Assembly: GCA_018873245.2 (NCBI GenBank)
Contig: JAEMBT020000008.1
Span: forward strand, 6,698,238 to 6,762,237
Direction of reading: 5' to 3'
From: Archegozetes longisetosus
Lineage: Eukaryota; Arthropoda; Arachnida; Sarcoptiformes; Trhypochthoniidae
Length of the DNA stretch: 64,000 bases
Shown here: positions 34,866 through 47,169 of the stretch, in pieces
How the letters are laid out: every line of letters starts with the position of its first letter
How positions within the stretch are numbered: the stretch's first letter is position 1
Made by a program: the position numbers and the translations under genes
Notes under the pieces: model-generated
What the model was told of the DNA's origin: nothing
Database searches by the model: none
The model's input: only the letters and a program-made list of their open reading frames with translations

Positions 34866-34909
34866 CATAGCTCAGCTCAGCTCAGCTCAGCTCAGCTCAG
34901 CTCAAGCTC
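34866..34909. repeat. (AGCTC)n minisatellite
   Basis: About eight tandem pentamers (CAGCT in another phase) end with a degenerate unit. Similar AGCT-rich words occur at the termini of the 781-bp element at 46306-47086, so this array may be a relic end of that family. Confidence 0.92.
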
Positions 34910-35029
34910 AGGGTAACTAAACTGATGTCTATCACAAGTTATAGTAACGACCCAAGTACCTAAATCCCGAACTTACATCAAGCATAAATCGAAGTATAGC
35001 TCAAAACTTCTTGACAGAGTAAGTTCATT

Positions 35030-38000
35030 ACAATAATTTTTGTTTCAGATACTTCGGTACGAAACTATTTTACGTTTATGAGTATATTTATGAAAACTAT
35101 CGCATAACATTACCAAATCATTGGTGCATTTGGTTCTAACTCTTTATTTCTGATGGAATTCGTGTTTTATTGAGCTCATAGACTTCACGAAGTCAACTTT
35201 CTTTGGACAAGCCATCAATATCATCATAGCTCCAAACATTAAAATGTTGGAACTGCCATAAGACTTTCATGGTTTGAATTGAATATCAGTTTATGTGGGT
35301 TTGCTTTAATTTTTTATTCTTCTGATAAGTCTGATCATGAATTGAGAATTACTTTACTTTTCAGAAATGTCATAAATAGGATAAAAATTTGAAGTTCAGT
35401 AAACTAAGATCAATCATTGCCTTACTAATTGTAGGCCACGACCATAACACAGAGCGTAATATTAAGAGAAAGCTATTAACAAATGATACTAAGATCTAAA
35501 CCACCTCTAATTTGACCAAAAATTCATATTTTAGAATGTAGTCTCATAGTTTGATATAACTTTATGAGTCGTATTCTGAGTTCTTTTTTAAGCTCGATGT
35601 CGACTCAAGTTAGACTTGGTGCTATTGAAATTTGTATTTTCAAGTCTAACTTAGGTTGAGATCGAGCTTAAGACAGAACTCAGAATACGGCTCTATATCT
35701 GACATAATGACATAAATAGCTTACGTTTTGTAACCCCTTTGGAAAGTTATTCAAAATAGTTAAATAGTAATTGAATTCAATTGAAAACTGATTACTTTGA
35801 AAACATTTGAACTTTAATCTAAGAAAATTAGTTGTTATGAACTTTTGTGTATAATCAATTAGTGCACTTACTCTATAGTGTGTTCCGTAGATACTAATTT
35901 ATGTTAAAAAGTTTTGATTGCTGGCAGCGCGTGCTTTACATAAAATATCAGATTTTCTATTAGGATTGCATACTTAGAAGGCATCTGGCTCTTAGCTGTG
36001 AATGTGATCATATCTTGTTTCAAACTATTATTATTTGGATGACCAAATTTCGACTTATCTCTCATATTAAGTCATGGAATCAATAGCCAAAACGACAGCA
36101 GAGATTGTATAATACCAGCGAAATATAGTGAACACTATCGATGGTAGTGAAATATCATTTAGAAAAGTGAAGTTTTCATACAAGTGTTAACATCTGTTGA
36201 ATGTTTATTCCATGGAAATACGAATAGCTCCAAAGGGTGATATGAAGTACAACGCAAGAATTCGATCAGAGCTGCGAAGGCCTAACAATTAAAATATCAA
36301 ACTTGCAATAAAAGATATCGAACATATCATTAAATCGTACCATCCTTTTTATCATAAATAGCGACGATTACCGCGAACGTGATTATAATGTAAGATATTC
36401 CTCCGAGTTGTTTGTTTGGCGATTTAAACTTCAGATATTTAGTAGAAACTAGTTATTTTCAAAAATGCAATCAATTAATGTTTTCACAATATTTGTGTGA
36501 AATTTATTGTGCACATAGCTTATGATTGTATTTCAGTAGTAATTTAATAAACTAAGCTATTTGGTTAGCTTTAATAGATTGAATTACTCACCACTCTCGA
36601 GTGGTTAGCGAACAAGTAAAATCCGGTTAGAGTAATGGCGCAGTTGGACGAAGTATAAGCGACCTGTTAGAAGCTGCCCTATTCGATGCATTTCTTCATA
36701 ATCAGCGTCTGTTATCTCAGGGATTTTATTTCAATCTAATTTCATTGAGAATCAGTATTTGGAGAGCTAAAAGGCAGTCACAATCGAATCACTTTTTTCA
36801 TGTATATATAGCAAAATATAGGGTTAAGATCACACGAATCAGATTCTCTTTTAATGGAAAATTAAGTCGAAAATAGAAACTAATAGAATCAGGGAAAATT
36901 CCGGAAAATATGCAAAATTCTGAATAACAACAGGGAAATATCCGAAAAACTATTAAAGTCTGCAATACATTTAAAACAGATCTTCAATAGTAATGATGAA
37001 ATATATGACATCGATGAGACGGATGATGAAAATGAAATAGAGTCAAAATTGAACGATTATAAGCCCTCCGTCAAAGAATCAACAAGAGCTGACTCGTTGG
37101 GTCTTAGCCCTACTCTTTGTTATATATACGTATACTTGAGATCAAGAAGTTATTCGATTTTGACTGCCTTTCAGATTTCTAAACACTTCAATTCTTTACT
37201 GAAATTATTTCCTGACTTTTGTCGATTTATTAACCAAATATTAAGATTAAATTCGAAGGGCGGGGGTCAAGTGAATTTTTGAAAATATTTAAATTGCCCG
37301 TAGAGCCCATTATAAAAATTCATTTCTCCTACTCCTATACTACTAGGAAGTCTACTAAATATTCTAAGGGTATATGCGAGAGGTCAAACACTATAGATTC
37401 AAACATTCAATTGGTTCTGCCCATTCACAATCTCTTGATGCCTCTTATTCTTTCTTGAAAGAAAAAGTTTACTATAATTTTTGTTTCAGATACTTTCGGT
37501 ACGGAACTATGCGCTACATTTCTGAATGTATCCATGAAAACTATCGCACAACATTACCAAATCATTGACGCATTTTGTTTTACTCTTTATTTCTGACAGA
37601 GTTCATGTTTTATTGCACTCATAGACTTCTTCACAAAGTCAATTTTCTTTGGACAAGCCATCAATATGATTATTGCTCTAAACATTTTAATGTTGAGCTG
37701 ATATTGGACTTTCATAGTTTGAATTGAATGTTGTTTATGTGAGTTTGCTTTGATTTTTCATCTTTCTTCTGATAGATCTGATCATTAACTAAGAGTTACT
37801 TTACTTTTGAGAAATTTGATCATAAATAGGATAAAAATTTGAGGTTCAGCAGATCAAAAACAACTTTTGCCTCATTAATTGTAGGCCACGGCCGTGACAC
37901 TGAACATAATATTAAAAGAAAGCTATTAACAGATCGTATTAAGATCTAGACTATCTCTAATTTGACTAAAAATTCACTTTTTCTTAGAATGGTAGCATCA

Positions 38001-38270
38001 TAAATAGTTCGATATAACTCTATATCTGACATAATAGCATGAATAACTCACACGCTTATAACCTCTTTGGAAAATTATTCAAAATAACTAAATAGAAATT
38101 GAATTCAATTGAAAATTGATTACCTTGAAGATGTTTGAGCTTTAATTTAAGAAAACTAGTTATTATGAACTTTTTATGTGTAATCAATTAGTACTCTTAC
38201 TATTTTGTGTGTTCCAAAAGTCCTATGCTATGTTAAAAAGCTTTGATTGTAAACAGCGCACACTTTACAT
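35030..38270 (+). repeat. Repeat A cluster with internal direct duplication
   Basis: The segments 35030-35950 and 37480-38270 are diverged direct copies; both carry CACAACATTACCAAATCATT-like and ATAATATTAAnAGAAAGCTA-like words. Between them, 35950-36700 resembles the reverse complement of 40100-40930. The right-hand mirror copy at 60.3-61.2 kb joins 35.03-35.95 directly to sequence matching 38.27 kb. The 2.3 kb in between is therefore extra on the left, most simply an insertion or unequal duplication. No intact coding is seen; short open frames at 37049 and 37374 carry no recognisable domain. Confidence 0.75.
35566..35693. mobile_element. Hairpin MITE, 128 bp, in repeat A
   Basis: The arms start GAGTCGTATTCTGAGTTCTT and end with AACTCAGAATACGGCTC, pairing over about 55 bp. 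A flanking TAT (35563-35565 and 35694-35696) matches a single TAT in the unoccupied repeat A copy near 38020, implying a 3-bp target duplication. Other copies lie at 16129-16222 (partial) and about 60627-60755 (inverted). Confidence 0.85.
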
Positions 38271-41200
38271 AAAATGTAAATCAGAGACAGCTGCTTTCAA
38301 GCTTTTTATTATAAACTTCTACTCAGAACTTGAAGACTACTGTTTCTAACCTATATTTAATGTAACACACGCGCTACCAATGACGCACAACTTCTACATA
38401 AGGAACACACTGTAATTAGTGTTTAAATCAACATTTAAACTTTAAGTAATCTTAAACCAAATCGTTTTAGCACACCAAATCATAATCGCCAAAACTTAAA
38501 CGATGATCAGTTGAACTTTCAATCAATTTCTGTGAATCAATTGAAGTAATTTGAGTAATGTACATTAGTAAAACAAACAAATAAGATATTTTGATGAATA
38601 TGAAAATCTTTGTGAAATATATTTGACAGTTTTCGCACTTGATCTTGTTATTTGACTATCTCGAGCAAAGTGAAAAATCTCAATAGAAATTAAAGTTAAA
38701 TAATTTTTCCCTGAAAATGATCCATATTTTTTCCGTTGAATAAACTTGATCTTAACTAATCCTAAAACAATAAATATTTCTTAGGATTTAAGCAATAAAA
38801 GACAAAAGCTGAATGAATTTGAATAATATCTGTTTGATAGCACTACACATCACTATTAGCGATCGCTATTCCGCCTCCAATTATGATAACACATATGCAG
38901 TTCATGTTCTTATACCAGATATGGCTTTACACCAGGGCTCTCAGTTTTATTTTTGTTTCTTGCACTTTTCGTACTATCGAACAAAAAAGTTGTTCGATAG
39001 TTGTACGAACAAAATTTATGCAAAATCTGCCCAAAATTTGCGCAAAACATTTTGTCAAAATAAGTTTGTTTAAGTGTAGAGTTACTTGATGCTAATTTAA
39101 AAATTAAGTTATTTGAATTCAAATTGTGTTTCATTTTATCCTCTACGAGAAATGCGCCAAAACATGACAACGGAAATTTTGTGCCTCAATATTTCTAATT
39201 CTAATAATTCAAATGATGTCGAAAATTTAGAGGTAGAGTCTGAAACTGAATTTGAAACTCTCTAACAATTAATTGAATTATATTGTATTTGAATAAAATT
39301 TTTACATATAAATTGTGGAATGAATTAACTTTCTGAAATAAAATTTTATCATAGATTTCTAAGCGAATAAAACGAATAGTATAATGATTTTCGTATATAA
39401 TTTGCGCTCAGTATTATATCACAAAAAACAATAAGGATGCGGTTTATATTAAGAGATTAAGAGGTTTATATTAAAAATTATGTATCGATCAAAAGTTTTA
39501 AAACTGTATTCAACTTTTGAAAAATTCTGAATACATGTGTATATCATATCATTATATCAATGTATCGTATTATTCAATATATCGACAGAGCCCTATCGAA
39601 ATGCGCAAAATAATAAATTTGCGCTCAACTGAGAGCCCTGCTTCACACCGAAACTATCGGCAAATTAGGACTTCTTGAGTATATTCCCAATGCTCTGAGC
39701 CGTTACTGCGTACATCATGGTATGAAAACTAATCTGTTTTAAACTCGATACCGAAATCTTAATTTAATTCAATCGATTTCTCTCCATTCTTCCCGCTCTT
39801 AACCAAAACTATTGAATTCCCGAAACAGGTCTTATATTGATAAGAACTATGTCGTTTATCTTATCATTTTTGATCAACTTTTCGGTACTTATGCTGATGA
39901 AAATGCGAAAGCAGTCTGTGGTATCACAAGGGTAAGAAGATACAATATGATACACCAATAGGCTTATTATTGTACCCTAATTAATAGAAAAATAAAAAAT
40001 CAGATAAGTTGTCATGAGAATCTCATAGGTTATTGGTTATATTTGTGTGTAAATGATGAAGTGTTTAAAGATTTTCTAAAAAATAATTTTAAACTGTTTT
40101 AATATCAATTAAAAGGTCTAGGTTAGAGACCTGGTTAGACACCTGGCAATCCTAGGCTTGGCTTTAAGAGTGGACAGATGTCGATTACGAAGAAGTGCTT
40201 CGAACAGAGCTGCCTCTATGGCAAGTCACCTATACTTCGCTCAACTGCATTATCACTCTGACCGGATTCTACCTGTTCACTAATCACTCGGAAGTGGTGA
40301 GTAATTCAATCTATTAAAACTAAATAATTCAGAGTTTATTAGATTACTACTAAAATACAATCATAAAACATATGAACAATAAATTTCATATATTATGAAA
40401 ATATTAATTGATAACATTCTTGGAAATAACTAATTTCTAGTAGTTATCTATAGTTTAAATCTTCGAAAAAAACTACTCAGAGGAATGTCTTACATTATAA
40501 TCACATTCACGGCAATCGCTACTATTTATAATATGATTTAATATGTTTGATATCTTTTATTACAAATTTGTTAGTAGTTCAATCGTAAAGCCTTTCGCAG
40601 TTTCGATCGAATTCTTGCGTTGTATTTCATACTATCCTTTAGTGCTATTCGTAATTTCGTGGAATAAACATTCAGCAGATGTTAACATTTATATGAAAAC
40701 TTTCTTCACTTTTCCAAATATCATTATCATTGATAGTGTTCACTATATTTCGCTGGTATTATGCGATCTCTGTTGTCGTTTAGCTATTGATTTCATTACT
40801 TAATATAAGTCGAAATTTGGTCATCCAATAATAATAGTTTGAAACAAGACATGATCGCATTAGCAGTTAAAATTCGATGCCTTCTAAGTATGCAATTTTA
40901 ATGAAAAATCTGATATCGATGTTAGTCTTATTGAGTGTTATGCTTCTTATATGCTGTTGGTTTTGATGTTTAAATCCGCATATGACATAACAGTGATGTA
41001 AGTGTTTTACAAGTAATTTGTGACAAGAAATTGTCTAACTCTGTCTCAGAGGAACCAATGTAAATATGAATCTAATCAAAAAAGTTCCTTCAAATAGTTT
41101 TGAAACCATCCTGTAGTATACTATTATTCTTTAAAGACTTCACAAATTTAACTCAATATTAAAGTTTAATAAAGGATCGGAACTCAACTATCCATGAGTT

Positions 41201-41316
41201 CAATCAATGAATAATTTCTATTTCGTAGCAAATTAATGGTTCAAAAGGTATACTTTAGTTTGCATAAATTTGATTTCAAACACGCTATTGAATCAGTGGA
41301 AATAATTGTGTTGACA
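37945..41316 (+). repeat. Repeat A, long arm, inverted partner of 43498-47104
   Basis: From 41316 leftward the sequence pairs with 43498 rightward as a diverged inverted repeat: AATCAGTGGAAATAATTGTG against its partner near 43505-43525, and GGAACCAATGTAAATATG against CATATTTACATTGGTTCC. It holds the 708-bp hAT MITE, and its mate holds the 781-bp element. The spacer 41317-43497 contains a 47-bp hairpin. Such long, nested inverted arms resemble foldback structures. The same pairing is repeated in mirror image in the right arm of the palindrome. Confidence 0.8.
38933..39640. mobile_element. Non-autonomous hAT element, 708 bp
   Basis: The ends CAGGGCTCTCAGTT and AACTGAGAGCCCTG are perfect 14-bp inverted repeats of hAT type (CAGGG). 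The flanks CTTTACAC (38925-38932) and CTTCACAC (39641-39648) are an 8-bp target duplication with one mismatch. The mirror copy at 59.7 kb and the A' copies at 45.35 and 54.12 kb lack it, which confirms an insertion. It contains a small internal hairpin (ATCGAACAA and TTGTTCGAT) and no transposase. Confidence 0.9.
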
Positions 41317-41673
41317 TCGGGGTGACCAGGCCTCCAGGAATGGACAGGACAGTCAAGTAATAGAGACCTCTGTCTTGTGTCCAGAGTGATATAGTTCCTC
41401 GACATTGAGATGTCCAGGAATGAATTTTTTTCAAAATAGGAGAATGAAATATTTTGTGTCTTATCTGCTTTGCTTTATTCAATCACTAATTAGGTAGAAG
41501 CTGTAATTAGATATGTAATAATAGGCAATTAGGTATAAGTATCAAATCAGTTCATTAGTGTTCTTGTAGTGAGTCCATCCCCTTTTTGAATAATTATTGA
41601 AAACTAATAAGCAGTAAAACAATAAATCGTTTATAATTAAAAAAGATACACGTTTCCTGGAATTTTCAACAGC

Positions 41674-41720
41674 TTTAGAGAAAATTTCAGCCTTAATCTA
41701 AGGCTGAAGCTTTCTCTAAA
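41674..41720. repeat. 47-bp hairpin (mirrored near 57753-57799)
   Basis: TTTAGAGAAA, ATTTCAGCCTTA, a short loop and their complements form a near-perfect stem-loop in the spacer between the A arms. It could be an intrinsic terminator-like or cruciform structure, or a tiny MITE. No function is inferred. Confidence 0.8.
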
Positions 41721-43814
41721 GTCAATTTTTCAATTATATTGAGCCTAGCCGCAGTTCATTGTTCAAACTTGCCGCCAACTGATATATGAGACTTATTGTT
41801 AAAAATATGCTCGAGCTATTGAATGGCCAAATATTCTATTTTTAAATAGACAAGAATAGGAGAGGTGTTGATATTGATTCCTCAATAAAACGATTAGATT
41901 TTAGATTATCACCTTGGCCTTCTAAATATAAAGATTGTTGTGTTATTTCTTCATCGATTCTTGTTTAAAAGTTCGAAAACCATTTTGATTCTTTCTAAAA
42001 ATTAATTTCAGTCCCTTCCCATCGCAAGATAAAAATTTTATCCGGAGTCGAATGATCTTTTCGAAATATTATATTCTTTATGGGATCCAGCATAAAAAGT
42101 ACATTAAATTAATTCTTTTAAAACTATTTTTAACTTTATTTAAATTTTCGCACAATATAGGTACTTTGAAGGGGAATGTAATGAAGATGTCAAATTGTTC
42201 CATACAATTACTGCAGTTTTTTCCCTCTGTCCTTTGATGAATAAAATGTTTTGTTAATGCTTAAACGTTAGAGTTTTAGGACAAACTTCAATTAACCAAA
42301 TAAGAGCTCAATCAAATCAACAGTATTAATGACAATAAATAAAATTCAGAAAACTTTGATAATTCATTAATACAAAGCTGATCGAAGCCTAGTTTTCATA
42401 GTCATAATTTTTTCCACTAAAATTAATGTCTATTTAATAGTTTTATCCGAATCCCAGTCATTATAAGAAAGGGATTTCAATTGGTCTATTTGTTGTCATC
42501 TTTTCAAGTTCCAAAACTTCGACCAGATATTCATATTTGCGATAATTTATACTGATAATCGGAACTGATGTTGATTTGCGACAACAGCATTGAGGGTCAC
42601 TCGCTAAAGCGATGACATCAATTTCTGAATCGATACCAAAACACTACCGATAGTGATGGCCACTGTCTACTCGTCTTTGAGAATGTCCAAACAAATAGTT
42701 TCGGTTACCGCAAAGATGTTTGACTGCTATATTTTTGTCATAAACTTACACTTTGACAGTTCAAATGGATAATTGACTAGTATTCAATATTAATCTCAGA
42801 GTCTGTTTTCATATGGAGTTTCCGGCGGTTCGTGAGTTGCTCACAAAAAATTACGATTTGAGTTTTGACTTGCTAGGCAGAATAGTTGTTCTTTTTGATG
42901 TAATCGTACTTCATCATGTCATTTGCTCCTCTATTGATTCTTTCATTGCGTCCTATTTTTATAATTACTTTTAGCAGAAATTTGCTTTGGCTTTGCTTAC
43001 TTAGTTTACTCGTTACTTTTGTTGATTTAAAAGTGGAGTTCGTTTTAATAAATTTTTCAGATATTTATTCGATTTATTTTAAATTAATCATTTGATTGTT
43101 AGTCAGTTATCTATTACTGACATGACATAACAATGATACTTCTCTAGAAGTTTACTCATTATTAGAGATGACAATTTTAGGAATATCCTAATTTAGTGAA
43201 ATGTTCCAGTATTCTGCCACAGTACTTGAGAGATCATAAAGACTAGTTTGACAATTTATTAATTTATATTGTTCCACAAATTTTCAATCTGTGTCTTTAT
43301 CCAAAAGCATCCAAAATTTGACTAAATCTATCTCAAAATTCCACCTCTACTTACAATTTATGTATTACATCTGGTTTCGATCACTTCAGAGATTTTTTTA
43401 AAACTTTGAACTTAAAGCATATTTAAGTTCAAACTTTTGATTTAGTCTATCAACAAAAGGGCGATTAATCGAAAATAAGTTGAGAAAAACTTAATATTAA
43501 CACAATCATTTTCATTGATTCAATAGCTTGTTTAAAATCAAATTTATGTAAATTAAAACATACCTTTTGAACTATTTTGCTATGAAATAGAAATTATCTA
43601 TTGATTTAACCCATGAATAGTTGAGTTTCGGCCCTTTATTAAACTTTAATATAGAGTTAAATTTGTGACTTTTTTAAGGAATAATAGTATACATATTCTA
43701 CAGGATGATTTCAAAACTATTTAAAGGAACTGTATAACTTTTTTGATTAGATGCATATTTACATTGGTTCCTCCGAAACAATTAGACAATCTTTTGTAAC
43801 AAATTGTAAAACAT

Positions 43815-44111
43815 TTATATCACTGCTACATCATATGCAGATTTAAACATCCCGACCAAAAGCACATAAGCATAAAAATCAATAAAGAATAACATCGATA
43901 TCAACATCAGACTTTTCATTAGAATTGCACACTTGGAAGGCATCAAACTCTTAACTGCTAATGCGATCATATCTTGTTTTAAACTATTATTATTTGAATG
44001 ACAAAATTTCGACTCATCTCTCATATTGAGTAATGAAATCAATGGCCAAACGGCAACAGAGATCGTATACCAGCGAAATAGAGTGAACATTATCGATGAT
44101 AATGACGCCAT
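43815..44111 (-). CDS. Hydrophobic 98-residue open frame, left copy, uncertain
   Basis: An ATG-started frame encodes MASLSSIMFTLFRWYTISVA and further hydrophobic runs (two or three possible membrane segments, for example LMLISMLFFIDFYAYVLLVG). The mirror copy at 55361-55657 differs at two residues. The equivalent region of repeat A at 40.7-41.0 kb keeps NNNSLKQDMIALAVK but is otherwise not open. The frame may be a fragment of a former membrane protein carried by the repeat, or chance in AT-rich DNA. No family is recognised and no promoter or intron is visible. Confidence 0.22.
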   Translation of the reverse strand: MASLSSIMFTLFRWYTISVAVWPLISLLNMRDESKFCHSNNNSLKQDMIALAVKSLMPSKCAILMKSLMLISMLFFIDFYAYVLLVGMFKSAYDVAVI

Positions 44112-44760
44112 TTGGAAAAGTGAAAAAAGTTTTCATACTGTCGCCTTGGGTCTGGTTCGAAATCCCGACAGGTTAAAATCCCGACAGTCAAAATTCCCAC
44201 AATCAAATCAATTATTACTTGTTTAGCCTCTATTCAAATTTAAAGTTTCAGATGGTAATAATATAATTAATATTTTAAAAATTGATATAAATACTTTTTA
44301 AAAATTATACATTATTAATATACACATAGCTAACTGACTTGGGGGGTTTTTAATTTTCGCTAATAATTCCTCCGTTCTCCCCAAGTCAGTTTGTTGTGTA
44401 TAGTTTTGGCTAATAATAATTCAGACATGTTTGAATTCTAAGCTGTCGGGATTTTGACCGTATCCCGTAGCCTTAATACTATAAGGTTCTAAATGCAAAA
44501 AGTATATTAATGAGAAAATCCACTTTCAAGTTCGATGTTGTTATACACCAACAATGAGTTGAAGAATAATCTTATGAAGTATGTTAGCAAGCAATGTATG
44601 TGTGGTGCGAATATTCCACTGTTCATTTGGGTCCCACTCTGTTTCTATCATGAATAACTCAGAACTGATTTTTGCATTTAGAACCTTATAGTATTAGGGC
44701 GACAATATGAAAAATTTCTTCACTTTTACAAATGGCGTCATTATCATCGATAATGTTCAC
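44086..44760. repeat. Nested inverted repeat with composite hairpins
   Basis: GTGAACATTATCGATGATAA at 44086 onward returns inverted at 44698-44760. Between them lie (i) a block at 44160-44460 with repeated ATCCCGACAG words and a stem of CTGACTTGGGG with CCCCAAGTCAG, and (ii) a block at 44473-44698 whose ends AATACTATAAGGTTCTAAAT are inverted copies. The repeat A partner near 40.7 kb has none of this. It is repeated in mirror image at about 54712-55386. Confidence 0.8.
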
Positions 44761-46305
44761 TCATATATGTGTCGCAGCGCTGTAATTTCGCTACTAGCAA
44801 TTTGAACCGCTGATGATGCTTTAGCAGATAATGACTAGAAATTAATTAGTAAATTAAAACTTCAAAAGCAAGAACTAACCTTGATTCTGATAACATTCAG
44901 ACTAACCTAGAACAGATATAAAGCATGGAAAACGCGAGGTAACATTTTACCCTAAAGTTAGTTTTACGTTTTCGGAAGTTAAGTTGCTACGAATGATTAA
45001 TTAGAGCACAATAGTAACCTATTGGTGTATCACATTGTGCCCTCTTACCCTTGTAGTGATACCATAGACTGCTTTCTCATTTTCATCGGCATAAGTACCG
45101 AAAAGTCGATAAAAATAAGATAAGCGACATAGTTCTTATCAATACAAAACCTGTTTCGGGCATTTATTAGTTTAGTTAAGAGTGTGACGGGTGGAGAGAA
45201 ATTGGTTGAATTAAATTAAGTTTTCGGTCATCGAGTTTAAAAAATTAGTTTTCGTACCACAATGTACGCGATGATGACTCAAAGTATTGAGAATATATTC
45301 GAGAAATCCTAATTTGCCGATAGTTTCAGTGCGAAGCCATATCTGGTGTAAAGCCATGGAAAATGATCTGCATGCGTATTATCATAGTTGGAGGCGGAAT
45401 AGCGATCGCTAGCAGTGATGTGTGGTAATATAAAGTAGATATTCAAATTCATTCAACTTTTTATTTGCTTTTTATTGTTCGAACCCTAAGAAACATTTAA
45501 TGTTTTAAGATTAGTCAGGATAAAGTTTATTCAACGGAAAAATATAGGTCATTTTCAGGAAAAACTTATTATTTAACTTTAATTTCTATTGAGATTTTCA
45601 CTTTGCTCGAGATAATCAAATAATAAGATTAAGTACGAATACTGTCAAATATATTTTACAACGATTTTCGTATTCATCAAAACGTTTGATTTGTTTGTTC
45701 TACTCATATACGTCACTCGAGTTGTTTCAGTTGATTCACAAAAATTGGTTGAAAGTTCAACTAATCATCGTTTAAGTTTTGGCGATTTGATGTGCAAAAA
45801 CAATTCGGCTTAAAATTACTTAAAGTTTAAATGTTGATCTAAACACTAACTATAGTGTGTTCCGTATGTAAAAGTTGTGCATCACTGGTAGCGCGTGTGT
45901 TACATTAAATATAGGTTGAAAACAGTAGTCTTCAAGTTGTGAATAGAAGTTTATAATAAAAAGCTTGAAAGTGATTGTCTCTAATTTACGTAAAGCACAC
46001 GCTGCCAACAATCAAAACTTTTAGCATAGCACAGGAGTTACGGAACACACAATAGTATAAGCGCGCTGATTGGTTATACACAAAAGTTTTATAATAACTA
46101 GTTTTCTTAAAGTTCAAATGTTTTCGAAGTAATCGATTTTCAATTAAATTCAATTTCTATTTAATTATTTTGAATAAATTTCCAAAGGAGCAACAAAAAT
46201 GTAAGTTATTCATGTTATTATGTTAGATATAAAGTTATATCAGACTATTTATGAGGCCGTCGTTCTAAAAACTGAACTTTTAGTCAAATTAAAGGTAACT
46301 TAGAT

Positions 46306-47086
46306 TAGTGAAGAGCATAAGCTAAGCTAAGCTAAGCTGCGCTCGAAGCTCAATTTTACTGTCTTCGAGTCTATAAGATTGAGTCTCAAGCTCAGCTCAT
46401 TTGAAGCCGATTTATTTAATAAAGCAAAAGCAGTATTAACTATAAAATAGTAATGATTCTCTGCTAGAAAACTGCTTCTCATAAGTTAAAAAATTAGGTA
46501 TTAAATTGGATCTATCGAATTGAATGATGAGATGCATTCCTAAATTGTGAATCATGTTTTTCAAAATAAATTTCACTTTAAACTGAAATTTAATGCAATA
46601 ACTGCTTATTTGAAGAGAGAATTAATGATGTTTTAGGCCATAAAATTAATGCTTCAAATTCATTGCTTAAATCTCTTTATATTCAAAATTAAGATATCCC
46701 AAATAATTTTTGAAAATTATTCAAAATAAGAGAAAATTGTTGTTTGAAACTATCATCAAGATGACTTGACAAGAAAGTGAAATACAACCAGAAGACTCAC
46801 AATTATCTATAAATGACACCGACGTCGAAGTTTGAATTCATTCTTCAAACTTTACGATCAAAATTAATGTATTTTTGCACAAATACTTCATTACAACTTG
46901 AGATAATGCTTGTTAAAAAGATTACTACTCATTATTCTAGTTTTTAACTTTTAACATAAGCTCAGCAGCGCAGCTCGCAGCTTGGACCCGAGCTTCTTAG
47001 TACAAGCTTACAGCTCAACAACTCTGAGCTGCGTTTATAGAAGCTCGAGCTTGAAGCTCAAGAATCCAGATCAATGCTCTTCACTA
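46306..47086. mobile_element. Non-autonomous element with AGCT-rich ends, left copy
   Basis: The termini are TAGTGAAGAGCATAAGCTAA on the left and, reversed, TAGTGAAGAGCATTGATCTG on the right. Both are followed by runs of AGCT and GAGCT words. The flanks ACTTAGAT (46298-46305) and GCTTAGAT (47087-47094) are an 8-bp duplication with one mismatch, and the unoccupied repeat A copies at 35.5 and 60.8 kb lack the insert. The 8-bp duplication suggests hAT; no transposase is seen. The mirror copy is 52384-53165. Confidence 0.82.
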
Positions 47087-47169
47087 GCTTAGATCTTAAT
47101 ATTATTTATCTAATATCTAATATCTAATATCTAAATATGTTCTTTCTTTTGATTCACGAGTTTCTAGGT

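Larger units (their letters stand above)
43498..47104 (-). repeat. Repeat A, reverse arm within the left palindrome arm
   Basis: Diverged reverse complement of 37945-41316. It contains two insertions absent from its partner: a composite hairpin block at 44148-44697 and the 781-bp element at 46306-47086. Its inner end near 47104 abuts the central cargo with a short tandem array of ATCTAATAT units (47108-47136). Confidence 0.78.

Noticed and set aside
38813-39170. Overlapping open frames of 68 to 86 codons on both strands
   Set aside because: They start in repeat A and run across the end of the 708-bp hAT MITE, so they cannot be one ancient gene. No protein features.
40543-40803. 86-codon open frame in repeat A and its mirror at 58671-58931
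   Set aside because: Same reason: identity reflects the palindrome. Related A copies at 36.0 and 44.1 kb do not preserve the frame.
41285-42237. Open frames of 65 codons (minus) and 61 codons (plus), mirrored in the right arm
   Set aside because: They are conserved only because the arms are near-identical. No domain, and the diverged repeat A copies do not keep them.
46306-47086. CRISPR-like or satellite array suggested by repeated AGCT words
   Set aside because: Spacing is irregular and the words are confined to the two ends of a transposon-like unit with target duplication.
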